From Oceanospirillaceae bacterium (GTDB lineage Bacteria > Pseudomonadota > Gammaproteobacteria > Pseudomonadales > Litoribrevibacteraceae): DNA of 64,000 nt. A model generated the notes under the pieces. That model was not told where the DNA came from. It saw nothing but the letters and a program-made list of their open reading frames with translations, and did not search any database. The DNA lies in assembly GCA_015665455.1 (NCBI GenBank), contig JADFAD010000003.1, positions 415,599-479,598 of the forward strand, written 5' to 3'. The position numbers were made by a program, and so were the translations under genes. Positions 54,220 through 62,460 of this stretch are shown here, piece after piece (position 1 is the first letter of the stretch; the number at the start of each line of letters is the position of its first letter).

Positions 54220-54485
54220 CTATGCATTGACGGAAATTAACTCCAAAACCATTGGCTGAACTAACAGTTTTGAACTGTCTGTCAAAGGTTCTGCATTACC
54301 GGATGCTACAAAACCTGCTGACTGATAAAGCGACACGGCTTCTGAATTACTAGTTGTGACAGCTAAAGATAATGACTTTAACTGAAGTTCACTTGCCCAA
54401 GTTTCAATTCTATTGAGGAGGCTTCTGCCAATACCCGAGCCTCCGCAAATTAAACTCCTAAGTGCAACACTCGCATAAAAGGCCT
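54220..54485 (-). pseudogene. GNAT acetyltransferase fragment
   Basis: An open frame without start codon that contains the acetyl-CoA motif (SGIGRSLLNRIETWA) and the SLYQSAGF strand of GNAT acetyltransferases. It corresponds to the C-terminal half of such an enzyme and ends NA at 54220. It adjoins an attC-like site and is probably the truncated last cassette visible. Confidence 0.65.
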
Positions 54486-54541
54486 AGAACCAGCAACGTC
54501 CAACACAACGAAGTGGAACCATTTTTAATTAGCTTGTTAAC
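54481..54541 (-). repeat. attC-like site A
   Basis: Directly at the VOC stop, minus strand: AGTTAACAAGC, then a pairable centre (GGTTCCAC / GTTGGAC), then GGTTCTAGGCC. Cores are imperfect. Confidence 0.45.
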
Positions 54542-54932
54542 TGCTAGCCGGTTGGTGGAACTCGATGACATTTTTATCAGGATCTCTGATAAAAAAGAAT
54601 TTAGCTCCCTCAAACTCAACTTCTCCAGTAATTGCAATGCCTAACTCTTTTATGGTTTGCAATGCTGATTGGTAACTCGTCACTTCCAACGCTACATGAG
54701 TGAAACCTGTGTTCTTTACAGAAGTGTCCATAAGTACATTGTCTTCACATTTGGGATTAGCGTTGAGAATGAAATTTATATTAACTCCTGATGGGTGTTC
54801 CATGATCGCCACAGGCTCTGGGCCGACTGGACCAGCCAAAAAAACAAACCCTAGTTTTTCGTAAAAACCTCTGGAAGTATCAAGATCTTTAACTCTTAAA
54901 CCAAGATGATTGATTCTAGTAATCTCTTTCAT
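54537..54932 (-). CDS. VOC family protein, cassette gene
   Basis: 131 residues from the ATG at 54932 (AGAGG upstream; the longer frame to 54965 is not needed). TRINHLGLRVKDLDTSRGFYEKLGFVFLAG starts the VOC fold, FTHVALEVTS supplies the second ligand strand and FFIRDPDKNVIEFHQPASS the third with its Glu. Such cassette-borne VOC proteins are often resistance or glyoxalase-like enzymes; the substrate is unknown. The stop codon overlaps attC A. Confidence 0.82.
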   Translation of the reverse strand: MKEITRINHLGLRVKDLDTSRGFYEKLGFVFLAGPVGPEPVAIMEHPSGVNINFILNANPKCEDNVLMDTSVKNTGFTHVALEVTSYQSALQTIKELGIAITGEVEFEGAKFFFIRDPDKNVIEFHQPASS

Positions 54933-54965
54933 CACATGACCTCTATATTTATAAGCTATTAACAC

Positions 54966-55398
54966 TGAAATTTACGGACGGAGTGGAATCACGCTCTTTA
55001 TTCTCCGCACAAAACATGACAGTTTACGGAGTTCAGCAAGATTGCCTTGTAACAAGTCTTTTTCAATTTCTTTAGCATACCAAACGCGAAAAGTATAAAT
55101 CGTTTCCCTTCTAATAAGGTACCTAACACTATAATTTGTAATAAATAGGTCTCTGATCTTTTAAGGTTCTGGTGATCACTGATTCGAAGCAGCAGCCAAT
55201 TCTGTACAGCCGGAGGTAATGATCGGCACACGATTATCGAAATGCGAACCAACTTATTGACTGGGATTGCAAAGGTTAACCGATGAATATCTAGTGACTC
55301 TAGTTATGATTAGGATGATCAAACAACTGGGTATCCGCTGAGTCAGTGTAAAAGATCCTCAATATGAGTATGTTGTAATCGATTTTTACAACGAAATA
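54966..55398. other. Non-coding or degenerate cassette sequence
   Basis: About 430 bases with no convincing gene. The longest frame (54998-55252, minus) lacks a ribosome site and has unusual composition for this genome. GTTAATAG near 54958 and GTTAGCC at 55400-55406 could be cassette junctions, so this may be the remains of one or two gene-less cassettes. Confidence 0.4.
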
Positions 55399-55504
55399 GG
55401 GCTAACAAAGGGAAACACGCTTATTAAGCTGTTTTACATTTGGCTAAAAGGCCAAAGACGTCGCTTCACCTATTGACCCGAGTTAAGCTCATAGGTGTTA
55501 GCAC
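55399..55504 (-). repeat. attC-like site B
   Basis: GTGCTAAC at 55504-55497 (minus) matches the TTAGCAC at the start of the same cassette (55957-55951). The other end is GTTAGCC at 55400-55406. The interior has CACCTAT/ATAGGTG arms. Length about 106 bases; the interior is less typical than the other sites. Confidence 0.4.
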
Positions 55505-55947
55505 TAGCCGTTTATACGAACCATTTCATTCGCATACACAGGCTCGCCGTTATATTCAGTAATGAATTCGTCAGAAACTTCGAACCCGTATGATTTATAG
55601 AGCATTTTGGCCGGCATATTAGTCTTTGCCACAAAAAGATTGGCCTCACCTTCTATTTGTGACAATAAAAACTCTAAAATTTGTTTACCGAGTCCTTTGC
55701 CTCTTGCACTAGGACAAACAAATAATGCTCTAATCTCCGACTGAAATATTGCTCCATATCCAAGAACTTCACCGTCATCATATACAAATATTTTTGATTC
55801 TTTCAGCGCAGACAATCTTTTTTCATCATTCTCTAGAGGCAGAAGCTGAAACACCCTTCTCTCAAATCGAAGCTCATCTAACTTAGAGTTAGAATAAATC
55901 TCAAACAGTCTTGGATAGTCTTTTTCGCAGAATGCTCGAATATTCAT
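55504..55947 (-). CDS. GNAT N-acetyltransferase, cassette gene
   Basis: 147 residues. MNIRAFCEKDYPRLFEIYSNSKL, acetyl-CoA loop ARGKGLGKQILEFLL and the MLYKSYGF strand place it in the GNAT superfamily; target unknown (small molecule or protein). Only a few bases separate its ATG from attC C, and its stop touches attC B, so the whole cassette is the gene plus attC, the compact form usual for integron cassettes. Confidence 0.87.
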   Translation of the reverse strand: MNIRAFCEKDYPRLFEIYSNSKLDELRFERRVFQLLPLENDEKRLSALKESKIFVYDDGEVLGYGAIFQSEIRALFVCPSARGKGLGKQILEFLLSQIEGEANLFVAKTNMPAKMLYKSYGFEVSDEFITEYNGEPVYANEMVRING

Positions 55948-55950
55948 ATG

Positions 55951-56047
55951 GTGCTAATGCCGCCAATACGGGCCGCAATGTAGCGGCGCAGCCGCGAAAT
56001 GGAGGTCCAGCCAGCTTTGCTGGCAACCGTGCTTGGCCTTGTTTTGC
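55951..56047 (-). repeat. attC site C
   Basis: About 97 bases, minus strand: GCAAAACAAGGCC ... GGCGGCATTAGCAC, with two internal hairpins (GCCAGCAAAGCTGGC; GCGGCTGCGCCGC) and a GGACCTCC core shared with attC D. The right core has CATTAGC instead of GTTAGC. Confidence 0.65.
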
Positions 56048-56054
56048 GATTTCT

Positions 56055-56387
56055 CTACACAGTGCATTCTTTAAGCCCAAAGATAAACAAGATGAACCAA
56101 ATGTTTGCTAAGAGTATTGAGAAGACCATTGCCTCTCTAGCGAATTTTGGGATGTTTTTGTAACAATATAGATATCCAATTACTGCGTACTCAGCTCCAA
56201 GCCAAAGTAGAGATAGATAAAAGTACGTAGTGTGGCATTGCAATTTTGGCATTGTGAGGTAGATATAGCCAAATGCAGCTACTGAGCCACTACACAAAAC
56301 AAATAATGCTACAGTGCTAACCGTAATTTTCCAGGCTGTAACGGATGTAGATAGCTGCCTTTCCTTTGCTTCAGTAATTCTATCCAT
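56055..56387 (-). CDS. Three-helix membrane protein, cassette gene
   Basis: 110 residues from the ATG at 56387; the longer frame to 56441 would read into the IS end and is rejected. Hydrophobic segments at about 20-45, 52-74 and 84-104. No family recognised. The IS element begins only 18 bases upstream of the ATG, so transcription must come from the IS or from further up the array. There is no clear ribosome site. Confidence 0.6.
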   Translation of the reverse strand: MDRITEAKERQLSTSVTAWKITVSTVALFVLCSGSVAAFGYIYLTMPKLQCHTTYFYLSLLWLGAEYAVIGYLYCYKNIPKFAREAMVFSILLANIWFILFIFGLKECTV

Positions 56388-56405
56388 GCAGTTTATTCGT
56401 GTAAC

Positions 56406-58218
56406 GAGCCTATAGAAAAACACCCTTTCAACCAAGTGCATGTCTACAAGCTATCCTTGTTTTTAATTAGCTTACTCTGCACCGTTTTTTATGATATTTC
56501 AATACGTTACCGACTTTATCTATAAACTGCCCCATAGAGCGTTCATATTCAATTATTAGACGCGTAATTCGCCCTATTTAAGCCGCTAAATTACCGTAAT
56601 TACCTACCTTTTCAATGTTATGCACTAAACAAAATAGCTGCCATTGTGCCGTCACTTTTTCCTTGCCTCGTAAGCTGAATTTATTTAAACCTTTGTTTGT
56701 CCCTATATTTCCAAACACTGGTTCAACGACCGACATTCTATGGCTATAAATTTGCTTACCTTTGGCGCTATCAACTCGATGCTTCATCCAATCTGTGAAA
56801 TTAGGCGCTCGCTTATGATCTAATTTAAACGAGACTTGGCGACCATTCCCCTTTCGATGATTGGCAGACTCTGGGGTCTTCATGCATTTATGCTTGAGCT
56901 CGCAATGTTTACACTGACTCAACCTTCCCTCAAAAAACACCTTAATGTTTCCATATTGATCAGGCCGTTCTCCACGATGGCTTATTTGATTGCCTGCCGG
57001 GCAAATACATGTCTGATTAACCGGATCAAAACTGAATTCAGATGCGGGAATCAAGTGAGCTAATTTGGTCGTTTTTAAATGTTGATTTCGCTTGCCGTAT
57101 TTGGCCTTTTGTTCTGCAAACTTAGGATCTCGACTTCTAAATTTATTATCAGGAATATAGCCATTAATGCCTTCACTGTGCAGATACTTCATATTGGTTT
57201 CATTCGCAAACCCCGTATCCGCAGTCACAATCATCCCCGTTTGATAAATCGAGTCAGAGATTGATAGCCGCTTAAACTTGGCGTCAATGCTCTCTAAAAT
57301 CGGTTTGAGTGTATGGTGCTCCTGCCCTTCTCCAAAGGCTTGTGCGTCCACTACGATTTGATGTTTCTTATCCACCGCAGCCACGCCATTAAACCCTTGG
57401 ATTGTGCCCTTACTCGTGGTCATCTTTCCTGATTCATTATCTGTAATATTACTTTTAACCTCAGACTTACGCTTCCCTTGCCCCATTCTCGGTTCGGCAT
57501 CTGCCAAAAAACGTTCAATTTTATCCGCCGCTTTCGTCAGCGTTTTGATGGCTTGCTCTGATCGCTTCTCTGCCGCTTCCTGCTCGCTCTTTTGATGAAG
57601 GTCAGCCTGTTGATGTGCTGTCATGTGGTACTGAATCTGACGGCGAATCTTCTGATGTTTTTCAGTCAGTTCTTTCAGAGTACCCGACCACTCCTTTGAA
57701 GCATTCGATGACATTTTACAGCCATCAATCGCCACCAGTTCCTTACCTAACAATCCCTCTTGATCACAAACTAACAGCACCTGTTCAAAGATCGACTGAA
57801 TCTGCTCAGGATGCGAACTGACGAAGCTCGCAATGGATGTAAAGTGCGGAACGGTATCGCAAGAAAGCGCCTTAAAAATAATGTTCGTCTCGCAGTTCCA
57901 CTGAATCTCTCGGCTGGAGGTAATGCCCTTTGAGTACGCGAACAAAATAATCTTCAGCATAATGACCGGATCATAGGCAGGCCGACCGTTATGATCGTTT
58001 TTAAACGCGGAATTAAAGATGGAAAGATCTAATCGATGGCGGATTAGATGATGAAGTGCAAACTCAAAGGTATTAGGTTGAATTTGTTGCTCGAAGTTAA
58101 TCACAACCATCGCGTTTTGATTGTAATTGAAGGGCTTAAAGTTCGGCATAAAATGGCTCATAAAGGGATGAGCTATTTTAACAAATCAGGGAGGATAAAG
58201 GGGTTTTTCTACAGCCTC
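56406..58218 (-). mobile_element. IS1182-family insertion sequence, complete copy
   Basis: 1813 bases with imperfect terminal inverted repeats: GAGCCTATAGAAAAACACCC at the left, and on the minus strand at the right end GAGGCTGTAGAAAAACCCC. The 3 bases AAC (GTT on the minus strand) flank both ends and look like the target duplication. The right end abuts attC D exactly at its GTT. A second left end of the same element, nearly identical over 123 bases, starts at 63878. Confidence 0.8.
56578..58161 (-). CDS. IS1182-family DDE transposase
   Basis: 527 residues. The N-terminal DUF772-like domain (RPAYDPVIMLKIILFAYSKGI, TSSREIQWNCETNIIFKALS) and DDE core with Asp in VAIDGCKMSSNAS, Asp in VTADTGFANETN and Glu in MSVVEPVFGNIG place it in the IS1182 group (DDE_Tnp_1). 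A zinc-like cluster CKHCELKHKC lies before the last Glu. It looks intact, so the element may be active. It cuts and joins the IS ends. Confidence 0.92.
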   Translation of the reverse strand: MSHFMPNFKPFNYNQNAMVVINFEQQIQPNTFEFALHHLIRHRLDLSIFNSAFKNDHNGRPAYDPVIMLKIILFAYSKGITSSREIQWNCETNIIFKALSCDTVPHFTSIASFVSSHPEQIQSIFEQVLLVCDQEGLLGKELVAIDGCKMSSNASKEWSGTLKELTEKHQKIRRQIQYHMTAHQQADLHQKSEQEAAEKRSEQAIKTLTKAADKIERFLADAEPRMGQGKRKSEVKSNITDNESGKMTTSKGTIQGFNGVAAVDKKHQIVVDAQAFGEGQEHHTLKPILESIDAKFKRLSISDSIYQTGMIVTADTGFANETNMKYLHSEGINGYIPDNKFRSRDPKFAEQKAKYGKRNQHLKTTKLAHLIPASEFSFDPVNQTCICPAGNQISHRGERPDQYGNIKVFFEGRLSQCKHCELKHKCMKTPESANHRKGNGRQVSFKLDHKRAPNFTDWMKHRVDSAKGKQIYSHRMSVVEPVFGNIGTNKGLNKFSLRGKEKVTAQWQLFCLVHNIEKVGNYGNLAA

Positions 58219-58308
58219 AACGCCGCAATAAAGGGCCGAAACTGCGTAGCAGTTGAGGTCCAGCCCACAGGCCCTTTTGTGGGCGATCTTTGATTGCCTT
58301 GTTAAGGC
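58219..58308 (-). repeat. attC site D, right core split by IS
   Basis: Minus strand: GCCTTAACAAGGC at the left core and GGCGTT at the right core, where the IS begins. The interior holds CCCACAAAAGGGCC- and ACTGCTACGCAGT-type hairpins and GGACCTC. The left core is the exact complement of GTTAAGGC at the other end of the toxin-antitoxin cassette. Confidence 0.75.
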
Positions 58309-58321
58309 TTTTAATTTATAT

Positions 58322-58340
58322 TGTACGGAAGTACCGTACA
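58322..58340. promoter_or_regulatory. Operator of the toxin-antitoxin promoter
   Basis: TGTACGG-AAGTA-CCGTACA, 7-base arms, 18 bases before the antitoxin ATG. Placement fits the autorepression site of a YefM/YoeB complex. Confidence 0.65.
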
Positions 58341-58357
58341 TAATACTGGTGATTGAT

Positions 58358-58630
58358 ATGGATAGTGTAAGCGTAAATAAATTTAGAGACAACCTGAAAG
58401 GCTTTGTAGAACAGATAGTTGGAAACCATGAGCCTTTAAAAGTAACAAGACGAGCCGGTGAAGACTTTGTTGTAATGAGTGCAGATGACTGGGAGAGAGA
58501 ACAGGAAACCTTATATATTTTGCAAAACACCAATTTGATGAAGCAAATTGCAGGCTCAGTAAAAACGCATAACAATAACGAAGGATACAAGCCAAGTAAG
58601 GAGGAGATGAGTGAGATCACTGGTCTTTGA
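58358..58630 (+). CDS. Phd/YefM-family antitoxin
   Basis: 90 residues from the ATG at 58358 (GGTGA upstream). MDSVSVNKFRDNLKGFVEQIVGNHEPLKVTRRAGEDFVVMSADDWE is a typical Phd/YefM DNA-binding fold; the C-terminus should wrap the toxin. The longer frame back to 58253 would run through attC D and the operator and is rejected. Its end overlaps the toxin gene by 20 bases. Confidence 0.88.
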   Translation: MDSVSVNKFRDNLKGFVEQIVGNHEPLKVTRRAGEDFVVMSADDWEREQETLYILQNTNLMKQIAGSVKTHNNNEGYKPSKEEMSEITGL

Positions 58631-58880
58631 GGGTAATACTTGGCAAGAATATGAAACCTTAAGAGAAAAAGATAAAAAGCTACATAAGGTGCTTTGCAGA
58701 CAACTTAAGGAAATGTTGCGTGGTAACCCTACCGAAGGAACAGGAAAGCCAGAACAACTAAAGCATAACCTATCGGGACTTTGGTCAAGACGCCTAAGCC
58801 AGAAAGACCGTTTAATTTATAAATACGACGATGAGTATATTTACATCTTTGCTATCGGAGGCCATTACGGCCAACACTAA
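58611..58880 (+). CDS. YoeB-family ribosome-dependent mRNA interferase toxin
   Basis: 89 residues from a GTG (GGAG upstream) inside the antitoxin gene. WQEYETLREKDKKLHKVLCRQLKEMLRGNP, GKPEQLKHNLSGLWSRRLSQKDRLIYKYDDEYIYIFAIGGHYGQH is the YoeB pattern with Glu, Arg and the C-terminal His region used for mRNA cleavage in the ribosomal A site. Paired with the upstream antitoxin as a type II module. It faces against the direction of the cassette array and has its own promoter. Confidence 0.9.
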   Translation: MRSLVFEGNTWQEYETLREKDKKLHKVLCRQLKEMLRGNPTEGTGKPEQLKHNLSGLWSRRLSQKDRLIYKYDDEYIYIFAIGGHYGQH

Positions 58881-58883
58881 GTA

Positions 58884-58933
58884 GCCTTAACGCCTGCCAT
58901 TACGGGTTTATCCCGTAAATGGCTTTGTTGAAC
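58884..58933 (-). repeat. attC site E
   Basis: A short 50-base site, minus strand: GTTCAACAAAGCC ... GGCGTTAAGGC around a near-perfect hairpin GCCATTTACGGG / CCCGTAATGGC with one unpaired T, like the extrahelical base of attC sites. Both cores fit RYYYAAC/GTTRRRY. Confidence 0.65.
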
Positions 58934-59014
58934 GAAGCCGCTTCGCGGCAGAAGACCTGATCAACTGTACTTCTTAGACCCTTCAATCCCGAAGGTGGTG
59001 TAAGGAGTTCAAAC

Positions 59015-59932
59015 ATGAACATACAAGATCAAATCCGTTTCGATTCTCTATATCAACGCTATCTTAACGAACTTACCCTACAAGGGAAAAGCCCTAAAAC
59101 CATTAACATGTATTCCCGCTGTTTACGCCAAGTCGGTGATTACTTTGATTGTTGCCCCGATCATCTCACTTCAGAACAGCTTAAAGCCTACTTTTTAGAT
59201 CTGGTGAACCGACGCTCTTGGAGCATGGTCAAAGTCGCCCGCAATGCCATCCAGTTTTTCTACAAACATGTGCTTGGTCGTCCTTGGCAATGGATCAACA
59301 TCGTCAAACCACCCAAAGTCCAACCCCTACAAGATGTTCTCTCTCAGGATGAGGTTTGTCAGATCATCAACCAAACCCAAAAGCTGAGCTATCAGGTTTT
59401 TTATCTTACGGCCTACAGCATGGGCTTGCGTCTGGCAGAAACCCTGAACCTAACCATCTCTGACATCGATAGTAATATGATGCGCGTTCATATCCGATTC
59501 ACCAAAGGCAACAAAGATCGCTTCGTTCCTTTGCCTTTAGCAACCCTCAAAGCCTTACGCCGCTATTGGAAAACCCACCATCACCCAACATTGCTCTTTC
59601 CCGGCGGTAAACCGCCGTTCATTCGTGAAGGCAAAGCCATGATCATGGATCGCGGTGGCGTGCAAAAAGCCATTAAACTGATTGCCAAAGAGTGTGGTAT
59701 CTCAAAGAACGTCCATGTGCATACCTTACGCCATAGCTTTGCGACCCACTTGTTGGAGAATGGAGTCAACCTGCGCTCGATCCAAACCTTGCTTGGTCAT
59801 GCCAGCCCAATCACCACAGCACGCTACACCAAAATGACGGAGGAAGCCCAACAAAACAGCGCGCTGATGATCAATGCACTCATCGATGGTTTTAACATTC
59901 ACTGGAAGTACGATGATCAGGAGGACAAGTGA
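59015..59932 (+). CDS. Tyrosine recombinase (IS91-associated, XerC/D-like)
   Basis: 305 residues. The N-terminal SAM-like domain (LYQRYLNELTLQGKSPKTINMYSRCLRQV) and catalytic domain with Arg in YSMGLRLAETLNL, Lys in FTKGNKDR, HTLRHSFATHLLENGVNLRSIQTLLGHA and the nucleophile Tyr in TTARYTKM are all present. It lacks the extra integron-integrase segment between the catalytic patches, so it is not IntI. The stop overlaps the transposase GTG by 4 bases; such accessory recombinases are known in a branch of IS91-like elements. Confidence 0.87.
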   Translation: MNIQDQIRFDSLYQRYLNELTLQGKSPKTINMYSRCLRQVGDYFDCCPDHLTSEQLKAYFLDLVNRRSWSMVKVARNAIQFFYKHVLGRPWQWINIVKPPKVQPLQDVLSQDEVCQIINQTQKLSYQVFYLTAYSMGLRLAETLNLTISDIDSNMMRVHIRFTKGNKDRFVPLPLATLKALRRYWKTHHHPTLLFPGGKPPFIREGKAMIMDRGGVQKAIKLIAKECGISKNVHVHTLRHSFATHLLENGVNLRSIQTLLGHASPITTARYTKMTEEAQQNSALMINALIDGFNIHWKYDDQEDK

Positions 59933-60957
59933 TTGGCTTGGCGCAGTTACTGCGCCAATACCAACCTGACTTGAGGAGTCACTGCCCGATGGAAGATCGC
60001 CATCATTGGGCATTACAGAACATTATAGACTGTCATTCCTCAGCCTGTGGCGAAATGCTCTTTCACTGCAAGGATTGTCATCAGGACCAACACGCCTATC
60101 ACTCCTGCGGCCATCGGAGTTGCCCTTCCTGCCAGCACCAAGCCAATAACCTCTGGTTAGATCGGCAACGTCAGAAACTCTTACCCGTCGAGTATTACAT
60201 GGTGACCTTCACCTTACCCTCTCAGCTTCGGGGCTTCGTCTGGCACCACCAACGCTGGGCGTATCAAGCCCTGTTTGAATGTGCCGTTGACACTCTGATG
60301 AGCTTCGGCCATCGAGATAAACAACTGCAAGGAGATCTAGGGCTCACTGGTGTTCTTCATACTCATTCAAGACGTTTAGAGTTCCATCCGCACGTTCACT
60401 TCATTGTGCCCAATGGCGGGCTCAGTCGAGACAAACACCGATGGCAACAGAAACACGGGAAGTACCTGTTCAATGGCAAAGCACTGGCTAAGGTCTTTCG
60501 GGCAAAGTTCTTCAACATCATGAAGCAATATGGCTTTAGCGTACCAAACACAACCCCAAAACAGTGGATCGTTCAGTGCCAGCACGTCGGCAAAGGCGAA
60601 GCGGCACTCACTTATCTGGCCAGATACTTATATCGAGGCGTAATCAACGAACAAAACATCCTCAAACATGAGAACGGCCAAATCACGTTCCGATATAAGG
60701 AGAGCAACACAAAGCAATGGATGACGATCACTGAACCTGCGGTTCAGTTCTTATGGCGGGTCTTGCAACACGTTTTACCCAAGAGCTTCCGCCGAACGAG
60801 GGACTACGGCTTCTTGCATGGTAATGCTCATAAAACACTGAAACGGCTGCAACTCATTTTAAGAGTGAAACTGCCAGAACAAACCACCGTTCAAAGAAAG
60901 AAAACCGAACGGCTATGCCCATGCTGTGGCCATCACATGGCGGTCATCCGATGTTAA
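59929..60957 (+). CDS. IS91-family HUH transposase
   Basis: 342 residues from a GTG. An N-terminal zinc-finger cluster (CGEMLFHCKDC, HSCGHRSCPSCQ), the HUH motif in FHPHVHFIVPNGG and the catalytic Tyr in YLARYLYRGVI mark a rolling-circle-type IS91 transposase. A C-terminal CPCCGHHM could be another metal site. It nicks one strand at the element end; the partner recombinase gene overlaps upstream. Confidence 0.92.
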   Translation: MIGLAQLLRQYQPDLRSHCPMEDRHHWALQNIIDCHSSACGEMLFHCKDCHQDQHAYHSCGHRSCPSCQHQANNLWLDRQRQKLLPVEYYMVTFTLPSQLRGFVWHHQRWAYQALFECAVDTLMSFGHRDKQLQGDLGLTGVLHTHSRRLEFHPHVHFIVPNGGLSRDKHRWQQKHGKYLFNGKALAKVFRAKFFNIMKQYGFSVPNTTPKQWIVQCQHVGKGEAALTYLARYLYRGVINEQNILKHENGQITFRYKESNTKQWMTITEPAVQFLWRVLQHVLPKSFRRTRDYGFLHGNAHKTLKRLQLILRVKLPEQTTVQRKKTERLCPCCGHHMAVIRC

Positions 60958-61201
60958 TCATTCCCTTCGTCAAAGTAAGACAAAGGGCTAGGTTACGAAC
61001 GATCAACTAAAGGGACTCAAAACGCAGGATAAACACACGTAAAAAGAGGAGAAAACACCGAAGAAAAAACAAAGGAACAAACGACCAGTCGAATGACTGC
61101 GGCTTCGTTCGGGTCGAAGAGCTCGGGCTGAAAAAAGTGACCTTCAGCCCGTCACTCAGAATCAAGAAAACTTCAAATCGATAATTACTTAAATAGGCTA
61201 C
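60958..61201. other. Non-coding right part of IS91-type element
   Basis: Purine-rich stretch, then GGGCTGAA-N10-TTCAGCCC hairpin arms near 61128-61150, which may belong to the 3' origin end of the IS91-type element. No gene is seen. Confidence 0.4.
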
Positions 61202-61206
61202 GGGCT

Positions 61207-61265
61207 CGTACAACAATCAGATTAAGTTGCGGCTGCGCGCAACCTATCTGTATTAGTTATAGGGC
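61207..61265 (-). repeat. attC site F
   Basis: Minus strand: GCCCTATAAC, then a stem CAGAT-N3-TTGCG / CGCAA-N4-ATCTG, then GTTGTACG. The left core is the exact complement of GTTATAGGGC at the other end of the restriction-modification cassette. Confidence 0.6.
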
Positions 61266-61299
61266 TTATTGACTGCGCTATGGGAGACATTAGAATTAT

Positions 61300-62460
61300 T
61301 CATTCTTGTAATTGTTCCCAAGCATTGTAAGTTGGAGATAGAACCTGGCTTGATAGAAATTCAATTACCGGAACACAAACTGCATCACCCATTGCAAAAA
61401 AACTCTTATTCATGTTATCTGGCAGCTTGAAAGAATCGCGCACTCCTTGAAGTCTTGCGTATTCTCTTGGATTAAGAAGCCTAACCTTCCACTCTCCCAG
61501 TCCTGCTTGAATTAATATTTGTTTACTTGAACCACCCCGAGGTGTCCGCAGACAACCCGCTATTCCATCTGTTCTCATTTCCGCAGTGGATTTTCCTTTC
61601 CTCATGCGTCTAAAAACAGTTCCATAAGATAAATAGTCATTACCTATCATTTTTTCAAGAGCACTTTTATGCTCTGGATTCATTTGATTTAATAGGTGTT
61701 CTTGCCTCTCATTATCCCACCAGAGAGGCGAATCAGCTTCGATGCTTAAATCTATGATTGAGTTAAGATTGTTATTTAATTCTCTGCTGAATTCTATGTT
61801 AAATAATCCCCAATTTAAATCAGGATTTTTTTTAACTATATTAGTTACTTTTGAAGATCTAAGTACCGAGTTCCCAAGTAGAATATCCCACCAAGGATCT
61901 AAAGCATCTTCATCATTCCTCATTGTCATAACCTGACCCGCGATACTTTCTTCTACCGCAATCATAAAAACCCGCTGTCTACTTTGTGGAGTAAAGTATG
62001 ATGCATCGACTTCCAGTATGTCGACGTAATAACCCAATTGAGTGAATAAATTGACTGTATTTCGACAATCTTCACCGCCATGTGAAGTTAAAAAGCCTTT
62101 AACATTCTCAAGCATTACAATTTTTGGTTTGTTACCTGTCCTTTCTTTATTATCAAGAATTTCAAAAAGGGCATTAACTGTTCCTGACTCAGCGCCAGCC
62201 AAACCTGCTCTATTTCCTGCGACTGATAGATCAGTACATGGAAATGAAGCAGTGTACATAAACGCTTCGGGTAAATTATCAGAGTCTTTTACAACATCCC
62301 AAATATCAGCCAAAACAAAATCTTCGTCGCCGTAGTTCTGAATATATGTGTCTTTTTTGTCCTGTGCAAAATCATTTGCCCAAAGGCATTCCCAGTCGTC
62401 AAAGGACAAGCCTTCACGGACTAATCCTACACCAGCAAAAAACTCCAAGAATGTTTTCAT
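61300..62460 (-). CDS. DNA (cytosine-5) methyltransferase of type II R-M system
   Basis: 386 residues. C5 methyltransferase motifs: FFAGVGLVREG (SAM), catalytic Cys in SFPCTDLSVAG, ENVKGF, QSRQRVF, a variable region (about 200-310) that should recognise the DNA target, and C-terminal LLNPREYARLQGV and GDAVCVPVIEFL. It protects host DNA from the endonuclease encoded just upstream; the ATG overlaps that gene's end by 4 bases. The recognition sequence cannot be read. Confidence 0.92.
   Translation of the reverse strand: MKTFLEFFAGVGLVREGLSFDDWECLWANDFAQDKKDTYIQNYGDEDFVLADIWDVVKDSDNLPEAFMYTASFPCTDLSVAGNRAGLAGAESGTVNALFEILDNKERTGNKPKIVMLENVKGFLTSHGGEDCRNTVNLFTQLGYYVDILEVDASYFTPQSRQRVFMIAVEESIAGQVMTMRNDEDALDPWWDILLGNSVLRSSKVTNIVKKNPDLNWGLFNIEFSRELNNNLNSIIDLSIEADSPLWWDNERQEHLLNQMNPEHKSALEKMIGNDYLSYGTVFRRMRKGKSTAEMRTDGIAGCLRTPRGGSSKQILIQAGLGEWKVRLLNPREYARLQGVRDSFKLPDNMNKSFFAMGDAVCVPVIEFLSSQVLSPTYNAWEQLQE

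Larger units (their letters stand above)
58934..61206 (+). mobile_element. IS91-type element with tyrosine recombinase (limits approximate)
   Basis: Two overlapping plus-strand genes, a tyrosine recombinase and an IS91-type HUH transposase, lie between attC E and attC F. The left limit follows GAAC at 58930-58933, a tetranucleotide IS91 elements are known to use as target. The right limit near 61200 is uncertain. The outer sequences GTTGAACGAAGCC (left, plus) and GTTGTACGAGCC (right, minus) resemble each other and may be cassette cores or element ends. Confidence 0.6.

Noticed and set aside
54998..55252. 84-residue minus-strand ORF in the cassette array
   Set aside because: No ribosome site, no recognisable fold, and neighbouring sequence looks degenerate; kept only as a region note.
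58253..58357. Long form of the antitoxin starting in attC D
   Set aside because: It would be coded by the attC and operator sequence; the ATG at 58358 matches the family start.
59015..59932. Tyrosine recombinase as the integron integrase IntI
   Set aside because: It lacks the extra IntI segment between the catalytic motifs and overlaps an IS91 transposase gene by 4 bases, so it belongs to that element.
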